A program made the position numbers and the translations under genes. A stretch of DNA of 8,608 bases from Halanaerobium sp. (lineage in GTDB: Bacteria > Bacillota > Halanaerobiia > Halanaerobiales > Halanaerobiaceae), in assembly GCA_003070825.1 (NCBI GenBank), contig QBLP01000064.1, positions 1-8,608 on the forward strand, read 5' to 3'. Below are positions 1-6,254 of the stretch, one piece after another. The stretch's first letter is position 1, and every line of letters starts with the position of its first letter. The notes beneath the pieces are model-generated. The model was not told the origin of the DNA, searched no databases, and was given only the letters and a program-made list of their open reading frames with translations.

Positions 1-38
1 AGTCAGGTGTATAGTTATTGATTTTTTAAACAAAATTT

Positions 39-45
39 GGAGGTG
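39..45 (+). promoter_or_regulatory. Ribosome binding site of rnfC
   Basis: GGAGGTG lies 5 bases before the ATG at 51, a standard strong Shine-Dalgarno sequence that fixes the rnfC start. The 38 bases before it hold no recognisable gene end and no complete promoter, so the operon promoter probably lies outside the window. Confidence 0.8.
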
Positions 46-50
46 CAGAG

Positions 51-1379
51 ATGGCAATTAAGGAAGTTAAGAAATTTCCTATTGGTGGAATCCACCTGCC
101 TGAGAAAAAAGGGCTGACAAGTGATCAGCCGATCAAAATAATGCCGGATCCGGTAGAGGTAGCGATTCCCTTAAGCCAGCATATTGGTGCTCCAGCGGAG
201 CCTATTGTTAAAGCTGGCGATAAAGTTAAAAAGGGTGAATGTATAGCAGAATTGCAGGGGAAGATTTCGGCTCGAGTTCATTCCAGTATTAATGGAACAG
301 TTAAAGGAATTGTCGAGCGAAAAATGCCTGGTGAAGGAAGTTATCAGTGTATTTTAATTGAAAAGGATAAAGAAGAGGTTGAGCTGGAAAAAGAAGAAAT
401 AGATCGAAAGCTCCTGCCTGAAGTAGAGACAATTAGAAAGCGGGTAGAAGCAGCCGGGATAATTGGAATGGGAGGGGCTGGTTTTCCAACCCATGTTAAA
501 CTTAGTCCACCTCCGGAAATGGAAATTGACACAGTAATTATCAATGGAGCCGAGTGTGAGCCTTTTCTGACAGTTGATCACCGCCTGCTCCTGGAAGAAT
601 ATGAAGATTTGTTTAGAGGTCTGGAGCTGATCAAAAAGGCAGTTGGAGCTGAAAATGGGATTATTGCAATTGAGTTAAACAAAAAGGATGCAATTGAAAA
701 ATTACAGCAGAAAGCTGCTGACTGGCCCGGAATTGAGGTACAGGCACTGGATACTCGTTATCCTCATGGAGCCGAAAAACATCTGATCAAAGCTGTTTTA
801 GATCGAGAAGTTCCCAAGGGGGAGCTGCCGATGGCGGTTAATGTGGTTGTTAATAATGTGCAGACTGCAGTCAAAATTGCCAGAGCAGTTGATTTTGAAG
901 AAGCAGTAATTGACCGGGTGCTGACTGTTAGTGGTGAGGCCTTAAAAACCCCTTCTAATTTAAGGGTTCCGATCGGAACTTCAGTTCAGGATGTAGTAGA
1001 ATTTTGTGGTGGTCCAAAAGATAAAGAAGACTATCAGATTATTGTGGGGGGACCGATGACAGGAATGAATATTGATGACTGGACAATTCCGGTAACCAAA
1101 GGAACTTCCGGGGTAGTTTTAATCACTGCTGAAGAATATGCAGATAGCGAAACCCGTCCCTGTATTAGATGTGGTAGATGTGGTGAAGTCTGTCCTATGT
1201 ACCTGGCGCCAAATAGGATAACTGCTTTTATCAATAATGATCTGCTTGAGCGTTCACTGGAAGTTGGCTTAATGGACTGTATAGAATGTGGTGCCTGTGC
1301 TTATATCTGTCCATCCAAAAGGCCGCTGGTCCGCTGGTTAAAACGAGGGAAGGCAGAGCATAGAGCAAATCAAAAATAA
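51..1379 (+). CDS. rnfC: RnfC, NAD(H)/FMN and 4Fe-4S subunit of an Rnf-type complex
   Basis: RnfC is the peripheral cytoplasmic subunit where NAD(H) exchanges electrons with the membrane part of the Rnf complex. The 442-residue length is normal for the family. Residues about 8-100 form the N-terminal lipoyl-like/barrel region (KFPIGGIHLP, then SINGTV). Residues 139-147 read GMGGAGFPT, the glycine-rich nucleotide/flavin-binding signature shared with complex I subunit NuoF, followed by NGAECEPF at 165-172. Two 4Fe-4S binding sets lie near the C-terminus: C371, C374, C377, C381 and C410, C413, C416, C420, the last cysteine of each followed by proline. All catalytic features appear intact, unlike in the downstream rnfE and rnfA. 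The ATG at 51 follows a strong ribosome binding site. The stop is 19 bases before the next gene, consistent with one operon. Family assignment is very firm; electron-flow direction is not visible from sequence. Confidence 0.96.
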   Translation: MAIKEVKKFPIGGIHLPEKKGLTSDQPIKIMPDPVEVAIPLSQHIGAPAEPIVKAGDKVKKGECIAELQGKISARVHSSINGTVKGIVERKMPGEGSYQCILIEKDKEEVELEKEEIDRKLLPEVETIRKRVEAAGIIGMGGAGFPTHVKLSPPPEMEIDTVIINGAECEPFLTVDHRLLLEEYEDLFRGLELIKKAVGAENGIIAIELNKKDAIEKLQQKAADWPGIEVQALDTRYPHGAEKHLIKAVLDREVPKGELPMAVNVVVNNVQTAVKIARAVDFEEAVIDRVLTVSGEALKTPSNLRVPIGTSVQDVVEFCGGPKDKEDYQIIVGGPMTGMNIDDWTIPVTKGTSGVVLITAEEYADSETRPCIRCGRCGEVCPMYLAPNRITAFINNDLLERSLEVGLMDCIECGACAYICPSKRPLVRWLKRGKAEHRANQK

Positions 1380-1380
1380 A

Positions 1381-1388
1381 AGAGGTGG
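1381..1388 (+). promoter_or_regulatory. Ribosome binding site of the rnfD-rnfG fusion gene
   Basis: AGAGGTGG begins just after the rnfC stop and ends 10 bases before the ATG at 1399. The spacing is slightly long but workable, and no other in-frame start is nearby. Confidence 0.65.
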
Positions 1389-1398
1389 TATTTAAAAA

Positions 1399-3921
1399 AT
1401 GGCAAATTTATTTAGGTCGAGTGGGCCTCATATAGAGAGCCCAGAAACTATAGAAACCAACATGTGGAGTGTAGTAATAGCACTGATTCCTGCTTTAATT
1501 GCGGGAACATACTTTTTTGGCTTATATGCACTGTATTTAGTTCTGGCCAGTGCTTTAAGTGCTGTTTTATTTGAAAAACCTTTTGTCAAAAGCAAAGCCA
1601 CCTTTGGAGATGGGAGTGCTTTTCTGGCGGGTATTTTACTTGGCCTGACTCTACCACCTGTGGTTCCCTGGTGGATACCAATTCTGGGTGGATTCTTAAC
1701 AGTTGTGGTTGGGAAACACTTATTTGGTGGGCTGGGCAGCAATATCTTTAACCCGGCTTTAGTTGCCAGAGCAATTTTGCTTTTATCCTATCCTGCCTTA
1801 ATGATCGAATGGGTAAGTCCGGTTGATGGAGTTTCAGCGGCCACAGCTCTGCAGCTGGGGAGTGATTCCTTTAGTTATACTGAACTGATAATCGGAAATG
1901 TTCCGGGCAGTATTGGCGAAACTTCTGTTATTGCTCTGCTAATTGGTGGAGCTTATTTGTATCTTAAAGATTATATTGATCTGAGGATTCCGCTTTCTTT
2001 TGTAGCCGGTGCGGCTGGAGCAGCGATGCTTTTTGGTCAGGATCCAGTTTTTGCCGTATTTTCCGGAGGTCTAATTTTTGCTGCTATCTATATGGCAACA
2101 GATATGGTAACTTCTCCGGTTGCTAAATGGGCAAAGATAGTTTATGGTCTTGCAGGAGGATTTTTAACAATTTTTATCCGCCGCTATACCCCTTACCCTG
2201 AGGGAATAACCTTTGCAATTTTGATTATTAACGGAGCTTCTTATTTTCTAGATAATGCTTTTGAGGAACCGCATTTTGGCGAAGTTGAGTATGTTAAGAA
2301 AAGAGTTGCTCACTTCAGTGCAATAATCATGGCGGCTGTATTAATTTTACTTGTGGGCATGACTTTAATCGATGATGACGACCCCTATCCCGGTAGTTTA
2401 ACCTACAATCATTTAAAAGAAGCGGTGCCGGCAGCAGAAAGCTTTGAAATAATAGAAAGAGACGATAATGATATTTTATTTGCAGCACGAGCAGAGGAAG
2501 AAATTATTAAAGACCTTGTTTACATATCTCGTAATGGTTTTGAAGCTCCAATAGAGCTTTTATTGAGTCTGGAGCCAGCAGGTAGTATAGATAAAATTCA
2601 AATTATTAATGAAAGCGAATCACCAACCCTGGGAGCCAGAATAAAGGATCAGGAATTCCTGTCTCAGTTTAGAGAATTTACAACTGCTGAGGCTGATCAG
2701 GTTATGGCAGAAACTGATATGATCAGTGGAGCTACTTATTCTTCTCAAACAGTCTCTCGAGGAGTTCAGGCTGGTCTGAGGCTTTTAATTGCAGAAAAGG
2801 AAGCTGGACTGCAGGATGGAGTCTATCAGGGACAGGCTGAAGGAGCACAGGGAGATATTGTCCTGGAGATTACAGTTGAAAATGGAGATATAGTTGATCT
2901 AGAGATTCTGAAAGAGCAGGAAACCGAGCATCTGGCTGAGCCAGCTTACGAAGAGCTAGAAGCTCAGCTCTTAAGAGAACAAACTGCTGATTTAGATGTT
3001 ATATCCGGTGCAACTTATACCAGTGAAGCATATATGGAAGCAGTACAAAAAGCAATCGATCAGGCTTCCCCGGAATCCAGTACTGATGGTGATTTTGAAG
3101 CTGGAACTTACCAGGGCTCAGCTCAGGGCCACTCCGGTCAGATCGAATTAGAAGTTGTTGTTGAAGCTGGAGAAATTACCGAAATTGAAGTCTTATCCCA
3201 AAATGAAACTGAGGGTCTTGGTGATGATGCAATTGAAGAGATTGCAGCTCAAATTATTTCCGAGCAGAGCCTCGAAGTTGACTCGGTTTCTGGAGCTACT
3301 AATTCTTCAGAGGGGACAATTAATGCAGTTAGGAATGCTTTAAACTCTGATTCGGAGTCAGCTGAGACCGATGCTGGTTCTGAAGAAGATTCAGAAACAG
3401 ACACTGATTCTTCAGCAACCTGGGAGGAAGAAGACTCTGAGGGAGAGGAAGAAACTGCAGCTGAAGCAGAAAGTGAAAGTGGTCTGATCGGCTTAGCTGA
3501 CCTCAACTTAGAAAACGGAGAATATCGGGGTTCAGCTGAGGGGCACCGAGCTCCGATAGAAGTCAGCGTCTTAGTTGAAGCTAATGAAATCAATGAGATT
3601 AGAATAGTGTCTCAGGAAGAAAGTCCCGGTATTGGAGATGAGGCAATGGCAGAACTGAGTCAAAATCTACTTGCCGAGCAGAGTCTGGAAGTAGATCTGG
3701 TTTCAGGAGCCACCAATTCTTCTGAAGCTTTTCTAAAGGCGATAAATAATGCACTTACAGGTGAAAGGTACGGCAGCCTTGAAGAAGCTGAAGATCTGCA
3801 GACAGCTAAGGAAATTCTTGCAGCTGAAGAGGATTCTGATACTGATTCTTCAGCAACCTGGGAAGAAGAAAGTACAGAAGAAACAGATGAAGAAGCTGTA
3901 GAAGGAGGTTCCAATGGATAA
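1399..3921 (+). CDS. RnfD-RnfG fusion with three extra covalent-FMN domains
   Basis: One 840-residue protein joins two normally separate Rnf subunits. Residues 1-300 are RnfD, a multi-helix membrane flavoprotein. Its flavinylation motif is D143-G-V-S-A-A-T149, with Ala replacing the usual Gly, and Thr149 is the expected FMN attachment site. Residues about 302-462 are RnfG: one membrane helix (about 304-323), then an extracytoplasmic FMN domain with SPTLGARI (408-415) and SGAT ending at T446. Three further FMN-binding domains follow at about 472-555, 564-650 and 703-788. Each opens with a GxYxGxAxG-like strand and closes with SGAT at T539, T634 and T772. Acidic Ser/Asp/Glu linkers follow domains 3 and 4. 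Up to five covalent FMN could sit on this chain if an ApbE-type flavin transferase acts on it; none is encoded here. The protein has no cysteine. The reading frame is continuous across the junctions, so this is a true fusion rather than two genes. The end overlaps rnfE by 8 bases. Confidence 0.93.
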   Translation: MANLFRSSGPHIESPETIETNMWSVVIALIPALIAGTYFFGLYALYLVLASALSAVLFEKPFVKSKATFGDGSAFLAGILLGLTLPPVVPWWIPILGGFLTVVVGKHLFGGLGSNIFNPALVARAILLLSYPALMIEWVSPVDGVSAATALQLGSDSFSYTELIIGNVPGSIGETSVIALLIGGAYLYLKDYIDLRIPLSFVAGAAGAAMLFGQDPVFAVFSGGLIFAAIYMATDMVTSPVAKWAKIVYGLAGGFLTIFIRRYTPYPEGITFAILIINGASYFLDNAFEEPHFGEVEYVKKRVAHFSAIIMAAVLILLVGMTLIDDDDPYPGSLTYNHLKEAVPAAESFEIIERDDNDILFAARAEEEIIKDLVYISRNGFEAPIELLLSLEPAGSIDKIQIINESESPTLGARIKDQEFLSQFREFTTAEADQVMAETDMISGATYSSQTVSRGVQAGLRLLIAEKEAGLQDGVYQGQAEGAQGDIVLEITVENGDIVDLEILKEQETEHLAEPAYEELEAQLLREQTADLDVISGATYTSEAYMEAVQKAIDQASPESSTDGDFEAGTYQGSAQGHSGQIELEVVVEAGEITEIEVLSQNETEGLGDDAIEEIAAQIISEQSLEVDSVSGATNSSEGTINAVRNALNSDSESAETDAGSEEDSETDTDSSATWEEEDSEGEEETAAEAESESGLIGLADLNLENGEYRGSAEGHRAPIEVSVLVEANEINEIRIVSQEESPGIGDEAMAELSQNLLAEQSLEVDLVSGATNSSEAFLKAINNALTGERYGSLEEAEDLQTAKEILAAEEDSDTDSSATWEEESTEETDEEAVEGGSNG
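2812..3762 (+). repeat. Three tandem FMN_bind-type domains after the RnfG core
   Basis: Within the fusion gene, three similar segments (2812-3063, 3088-3348, 3505-3762) each encode about 85 residues with the same layout. Each starts with a tyrosine/glycine strand (GVYQGQAEG, GTYQGSAQG, GEYRGSAEG), followed by an acidic beta-rich middle and an E-x-E or E-S-P-G helix start, and ends in DxxSGAT plus a short helix. Domains 3 and 4 are closest to each other (SLEVDSVSGATNSSE against SLEVDLVSGATNSSE). Domain 2 is more diverged. They resemble the small FMN-binding domains found in multi-flavinylated exported proteins. Confidence 0.88.
3400..3432 (+). repeat. Acidic linker direct repeat, copy 1
   Basis: This 33-base stretch encodes DTDSSATWEEE (residues 668-678) in the acidic linker after FMN domain 3. 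It matches the copy at 3838-3870 at 31 of 33 positions, both differences being silent. The single Trp in an otherwise Ser/Thr/Asp/Glu-rich linker makes the match distinctive. Confidence 0.85.
3838..3870 (+). repeat. Acidic linker direct repeat, copy 2
   Basis: This is the second copy of the DTDSSATWEEE-coding stretch (residues 814-824), after FMN domain 4 and 438 bases downstream of the first copy. Together with the similar domains 3 and 4 it marks a duplicated unit of one FMN domain plus one acidic tail. Confidence 0.85.
3902..3909 (+). promoter_or_regulatory. Ribosome binding site of rnfE
   Basis: AAGGAGGT lies inside the last codons of the rnfD-rnfG fusion gene, 4 bases before the ATG at 3914. 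It supports this start and translational coupling through the 8-base overlap. Confidence 0.85.
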
Positions 3922-4480
3922 AAATCTAACAATACTCGAAAAAGTAATGCTGATGGGGCTTTTGCCACTGCTGGGAGCTACCAACAATTTAAAACAGGCT
4001 TTAATCACAGCTATCAGTGCAGTTTTGATTTCGCTTTTAATAAAATTCTTTGCCAGATTTATGACTGAAAGGGAGGATTATCACTGGTATTTACTGATTG
4101 GAGTTGGTATTACCCTAAGCTATGTTTTTTACATAGCAGTTATCGATATCTTTCCGGAATTAGAAATCTATGTTAACAACTATTTACTGCTGCTTGGCGT
4201 AACTCCACTGATATATATTGGAGCCAGCAGAAGTGAGAATGAATTTTTCGCCTATCAGAAGGATTTCTTTATCCTGATGATTTTTGTCGGTGCTCTGCGT
4301 GAACTATTAGGTAGAGGCAGTATTTTTTCTATTCAGCTGACAGCAGCGGGTTATCCACCTTTGGGTTTTGTCAAAGATTTCCCCGGAGCGTTTTTAATAG
4401 TCAGCATCATTTATCTGCTGGTAGAGCTTTCACGTAAGGATAAAAAAAACCTGAGGGAAGGAAGTGAGAAAGTTGTCTGA
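3914..4480 (+). CDS. rnfE: Divergent RnfE-like membrane subunit lacking the 2Fe-2S cysteines
   Basis: This is a 188-residue, very hydrophobic protein with about six membrane helices, the size and topology of RnfE/NqrD. Family markers are GALRELLGRGSIF (126-138) and PGAF near 157-160, matching the GAIREILG and PGAF stretches of RnfE. Its position before an RnfA homologue and after rnfD/rnfG also fits. Canonical RnfE has one cysteine in a GLCP segment near the N-terminus and another in a PLI..NC segment; with two from RnfA these hold an intramembrane [2Fe-2S] cluster. Here the first segment reads GLLP (L17 in place of Cys). The second reads PLIYIGAS, with Gly/Ala near 103-104, and the whole protein has no cysteine. 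It should therefore not bind the cluster. It may persist as a structural or ion-path subunit. The 17-base overlap with rnfA suggests coupled translation. Confidence 0.88.
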   Translation: MDKNLTILEKVMLMGLLPLLGATNNLKQALITAISAVLISLLIKFFARFMTEREDYHWYLLIGVGITLSYVFYIAVIDIFPELEIYVNNYLLLLGVTPLIYIGASRSENEFFAYQKDFFILMIFVGALRELLGRGSIFSIQLTAAGYPPLGFVKDFPGAFLIVSIIYLLVELSRKDKKNLREGSEKVV

Positions 4481-5024
4481 GTTATCTCGTCTATTTTTGA
4501 ATTCATTATTAAGTGAAAATATGAGTCTTGCTTTTTTCCTGGGGATATTATTTATGATGGTTGAATCAGGCTCGATCAAAAAAACAGCGGTCAAAGGTTT
4601 AAAGTATGTGAGCACAGTTTTTGTAATTAATATACTGGGCTGGTTTTTACACAGCTTTTTACCATCAGGTCTGGATCCACTCAACCCGGCAATATTTTTT
4701 ATTACAACAGTGCTCGGGGTTACCGTTCTCAAATACTGGGGTGAGCTGAAAGGGGAGTGGTTTGGGCTGCCTAAATTCATCCTGGCTATTGGACCGCTTT
4801 TTGGTACCCAGCTGTTGATTCAGAATGGAGCTTATGTTTATGCAGAGATGATGACAGTAAATACAGCCTATATTCTGGGCGGCTATATTCTTTTTGTGCT
4901 GATTGCGGCCATTAAAGAAGAAATTATCATTTCTGATGCAGCACCTGTTTTTAAAAGTTATTCGACTCTGCTGGCTGCAATTGCAATGCTGGCCCTGGGA
5001 GTAATTGGGATACAAATTATCTAA
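4464..5024 (+). CDS. rnfA: Divergent RnfA-like membrane subunit lacking the 2Fe-2S cysteines
   Basis: This 186-residue membrane protein has about six helices. The N-terminal NSLLSENMSLAFFLGI and the C-terminal IKEEIIISDAAPVFK pattern correspond to the RnfA/NqrE stretches around FLGICPF and IRERLEL-DVP-FK, so the assignment is to RnfA rather than RnfE. Canonical RnfA has a cysteine in LGICPF and another in PLITTNCA. Here the segments read LGILFM (L29) and PLFGTQLL (L117), and no cysteine occurs anywhere, mirroring the loss in RnfE. I chose the GTG at 4464 because GAGGG (4453-4457) precedes it by 6 bases; TTG at 4473 is an alternative start. It overlaps rnfE by 17 bases. It is the last gene of the operon: a terminator begins 29 bases after the stop, and the rnfB that usually comes next is absent. 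Confidence 0.88.
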   Translation: MRKLSELSRLFLNSLLSENMSLAFFLGILFMMVESGSIKKTAVKGLKYVSTVFVINILGWFLHSFLPSGLDPLNPAIFFITTVLGVTVLKYWGELKGEWFGLPKFILAIGPLFGTQLLIQNGAYVYAEMMTVNTAYILGGYILFVLIAAIKEEIIISDAAPVFKSYSTLLAAIAMLALGVIGIQII

Positions 5025-5052
5025 TCAAATTTAATAATTCCTTCAGATGATG

Positions 5053-5087
5053 CCGACAGTTCAAACTGTCGGTTTTGCTGTTGTTTT
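5053..5087 (+). terminator. Intrinsic terminator of the rnf-like operon
   Basis: The 8-bp perfect stem CCGACAGT (5053-5060) / ACTGTCGG (5065-5072) has the 4-base loop TCAA and is followed by the T-rich run TTTTGCTGTTGTTTT. It lies 29 bases after rnfA, so the operon ends here. Confidence 0.88.
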
Positions 5088-5098
5088 AAACCCAAAAA

Positions 5099-5107
5099 TG
5101 TTATAAT
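5099..5107 (+). promoter_or_regulatory. Extended -10 promoter of the HD-GYP/cls unit
   Basis: TGTTATAAT is a consensus TATAAT -10 box (5102-5107) with the TGn extension. No good -35 box stands 17 bases upstream (TGTTGT at 5079-5084 is poor and overlaps the terminator tail), so the extended -10 probably carries the promoter. Transcription would start near 5113-5115, giving a short leader before the ribosome binding site at 5137. Confidence 0.65.
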
Positions 5108-5136
5108 ATGAATAGTAATAGTTATATATGTAAATT

Positions 5137-5144
5137 AAGGAGGG
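5137..5144 (+). promoter_or_regulatory. Strong ribosome binding site pointing to an AUC start
   Basis: AAGGAGGG is a near-perfect Shine-Dalgarno sequence. The first ATG of the downstream frame is at 5202, 57 bases further on and too far to be served by it. The in-frame ATC at 5151 is 6 bases after it, an ideal distance. No ATG, GTG or TTG exists in that frame between the stop at 5136 and 5202. Confidence 0.7.
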
Positions 5145-5150
5145 ATTACT

Positions 5151-6239
5151 ATCTCTGCAGCTAAAAGCAGTACCTTTAAAATTATTGATTTAGAAAGTGG
5201 TATGATAACTAACGAGGAAGTCCGGAGTGAGTTTGGCGGTGTCTTAATCCCACCCGGCACCCGGTTAAATAGAAAGCTCATTGATCAGTTAAAAGAAACT
5301 GAAATTAAAGAAATTCAAATAAAAACAGCTGCCGTAATTGAAGCAGAAAAGGATAAAAAAGTAATTGCTAAAGAAAAATATGAAAAAAGTCTCGATGATT
5401 TTTCTGAAGCTTATAAAAAAGCCTACTATATGAAAAAGGTTGATTTTAGAACAGTTAGAAGTCTGACTGAAGAGGCAATGGAGATTTCTCAATATCTTGA
5501 TTTAGAAGATATTCTAAAAATAACTCGTGATATTGATATGTACACTTATTCTCATTCTCTCCATGTTGGAATTCTGGCCCATAAGTTTGGAAACTGGTTA
5601 AATCTAACAGAAAACAAAATCTGTAATTTGACCACCTCAGCTCTGCTTCACGATATTGGCAAAAGCAGAATTAAAAAAGAAATAATAACCAGGCCGGCTC
5701 CTCTGAGCCCAGAGGAATATGAAGAGGTCAAAAAACATTCCGAATATGGTTATAAACTTCTCAAAAAAAGTAACCGTTTTTCAAAAAGTATAATGGCCGG
5801 AGTTTTAACCCACCACGAGCGCTACCATGGAGGTGGTTATCCCCTTGGTCTAAAAAAGGAAGAAATTCCTTTATTCGGGAGAATTATTGCTATCTGTGAT
5901 ACTTTTGATGCCCTGACAACTGACCGGCCCTACCAGAAAGCAGTTTCACCATTTACTGCAGTTAAAATAATGGAAGAGGATTTTGATTCCTTTGATCACA
6001 GGCTGAAGATGCTTTTTATAGAAAAAATTCCTTATTCACTGATTGGTGATCGCGTAGTTCTGAGCAATGATCAGCTGGCACGGGTGGTGTTTATTAATCC
6101 CTCTCATCCGGAATCACCAATAGTTAAAACAGAGGATGAGTATCTTGATTTAAGCAGTCAGAGTGAGCTGAGTATCAAAAAATTACTTAGAGACCTTGAA
6201 CAGATGGAAGAAATGATGGAAGAAGCTGAGCAGAATTAA
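5151..6239 (+). CDS. HD-GYP domain protein, probable cyclic-di-GMP phosphodiesterase
   Basis: HD-GYP proteins hydrolyse the second messenger cyclic di-GMP at a metal centre. Counting from the proposed AUC start, the protein has 362 residues. An N-terminal domain (about 8-60) opens with FKIIDLESGM and contains GVLIPPGTRLNRKLIDQL, the usual N-terminal module of many Firmicutes HD-GYP proteins. A charged helical linker follows. The catalytic domain (about 125-290) has H135 and H138, the H167-D168 pair (LLHDIGK), H221-H222-E223, G229-Y230-P231 and DTFDALTTDRPY. All key residues look present, so activity is likely. The C-terminus ends in an acidic helix. The conserved IDLESGM lies before the ATG at 5202, so starting there would truncate the domain; the Shine-Dalgarno sequence supports AUC at 5151. 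If AUC is wrong, the fallback is a 345-residue protein from 5202. There are no membrane segments, so it is cytosolic. The cls gene follows 15 bases downstream. Confidence 0.9.
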   Translation: MSAAKSSTFKIIDLESGMITNEEVRSEFGGVLIPPGTRLNRKLIDQLKETEIKEIQIKTAAVIEAEKDKKVIAKEKYEKSLDDFSEAYKKAYYMKKVDFRTVRSLTEEAMEISQYLDLEDILKITRDIDMYTYSHSLHVGILAHKFGNWLNLTENKICNLTTSALLHDIGKSRIKKEIITRPAPLSPEEYEEVKKHSEYGYKLLKKSNRFSKSIMAGVLTHHERYHGGGYPLGLKKEEIPLFGRIIAICDTFDALTTDRPYQKAVSPFTAVKIMEEDFDSFDHRLKMLFIEKIPYSLIGDRVVLSNDQLARVVFINPSHPESPIVKTEDEYLDLSSQSELSIKKLLRDLEQMEEMMEEAEQN

Positions 6240-6243
6240 AGTT

Positions 6244-6249
6244 GAGGAG
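6244..6249 (+). promoter_or_regulatory. Ribosome binding site of the cls gene
   Basis: GAGGAG lies 5 bases before the ATG at 6255, within the 15-base gap after the HD-GYP gene. It fixes the start and supports a shared transcript. Confidence 0.75.
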
Positions 6250-6254
6250 ATCTT

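Noticed and set aside
8..15. TGTATAGT upstream of rnfC as a -10 promoter box
   Set aside because: It is close to consensus, but the TG lacks the one-base spacing of an extended -10 and any -35 box would lie outside the window, so it cannot be supported.
1428..1742. Reverse-strand open frame of 104 codons
   Set aside because: It lies wholly inside the RnfD coding part, has no ribosome binding site and its translation resembles no family I know; it is an antisense shadow.
3249..3968. Serine-rich reverse-strand open frames opposite the acidic linkers
   Set aside because: The serine-rich translations arise from reading the Glu/Asp/Ser codons of the forward gene backwards; the forward frame contains clear FMN domains.
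4430..5015. Two reverse-strand open frames of 116 codons over rnfE/rnfA
   Set aside because: They overlap forward genes with recognisable membrane protein families and show no domain or start signal of their own.
5128..5133. ATG immediately followed by TAA before the HD-GYP ribosome binding site, as a minimal regulatory ORF
   Set aside because: No ribosome binding site precedes it and such a start-stop pair is expected by chance in AT-rich leader DNA.
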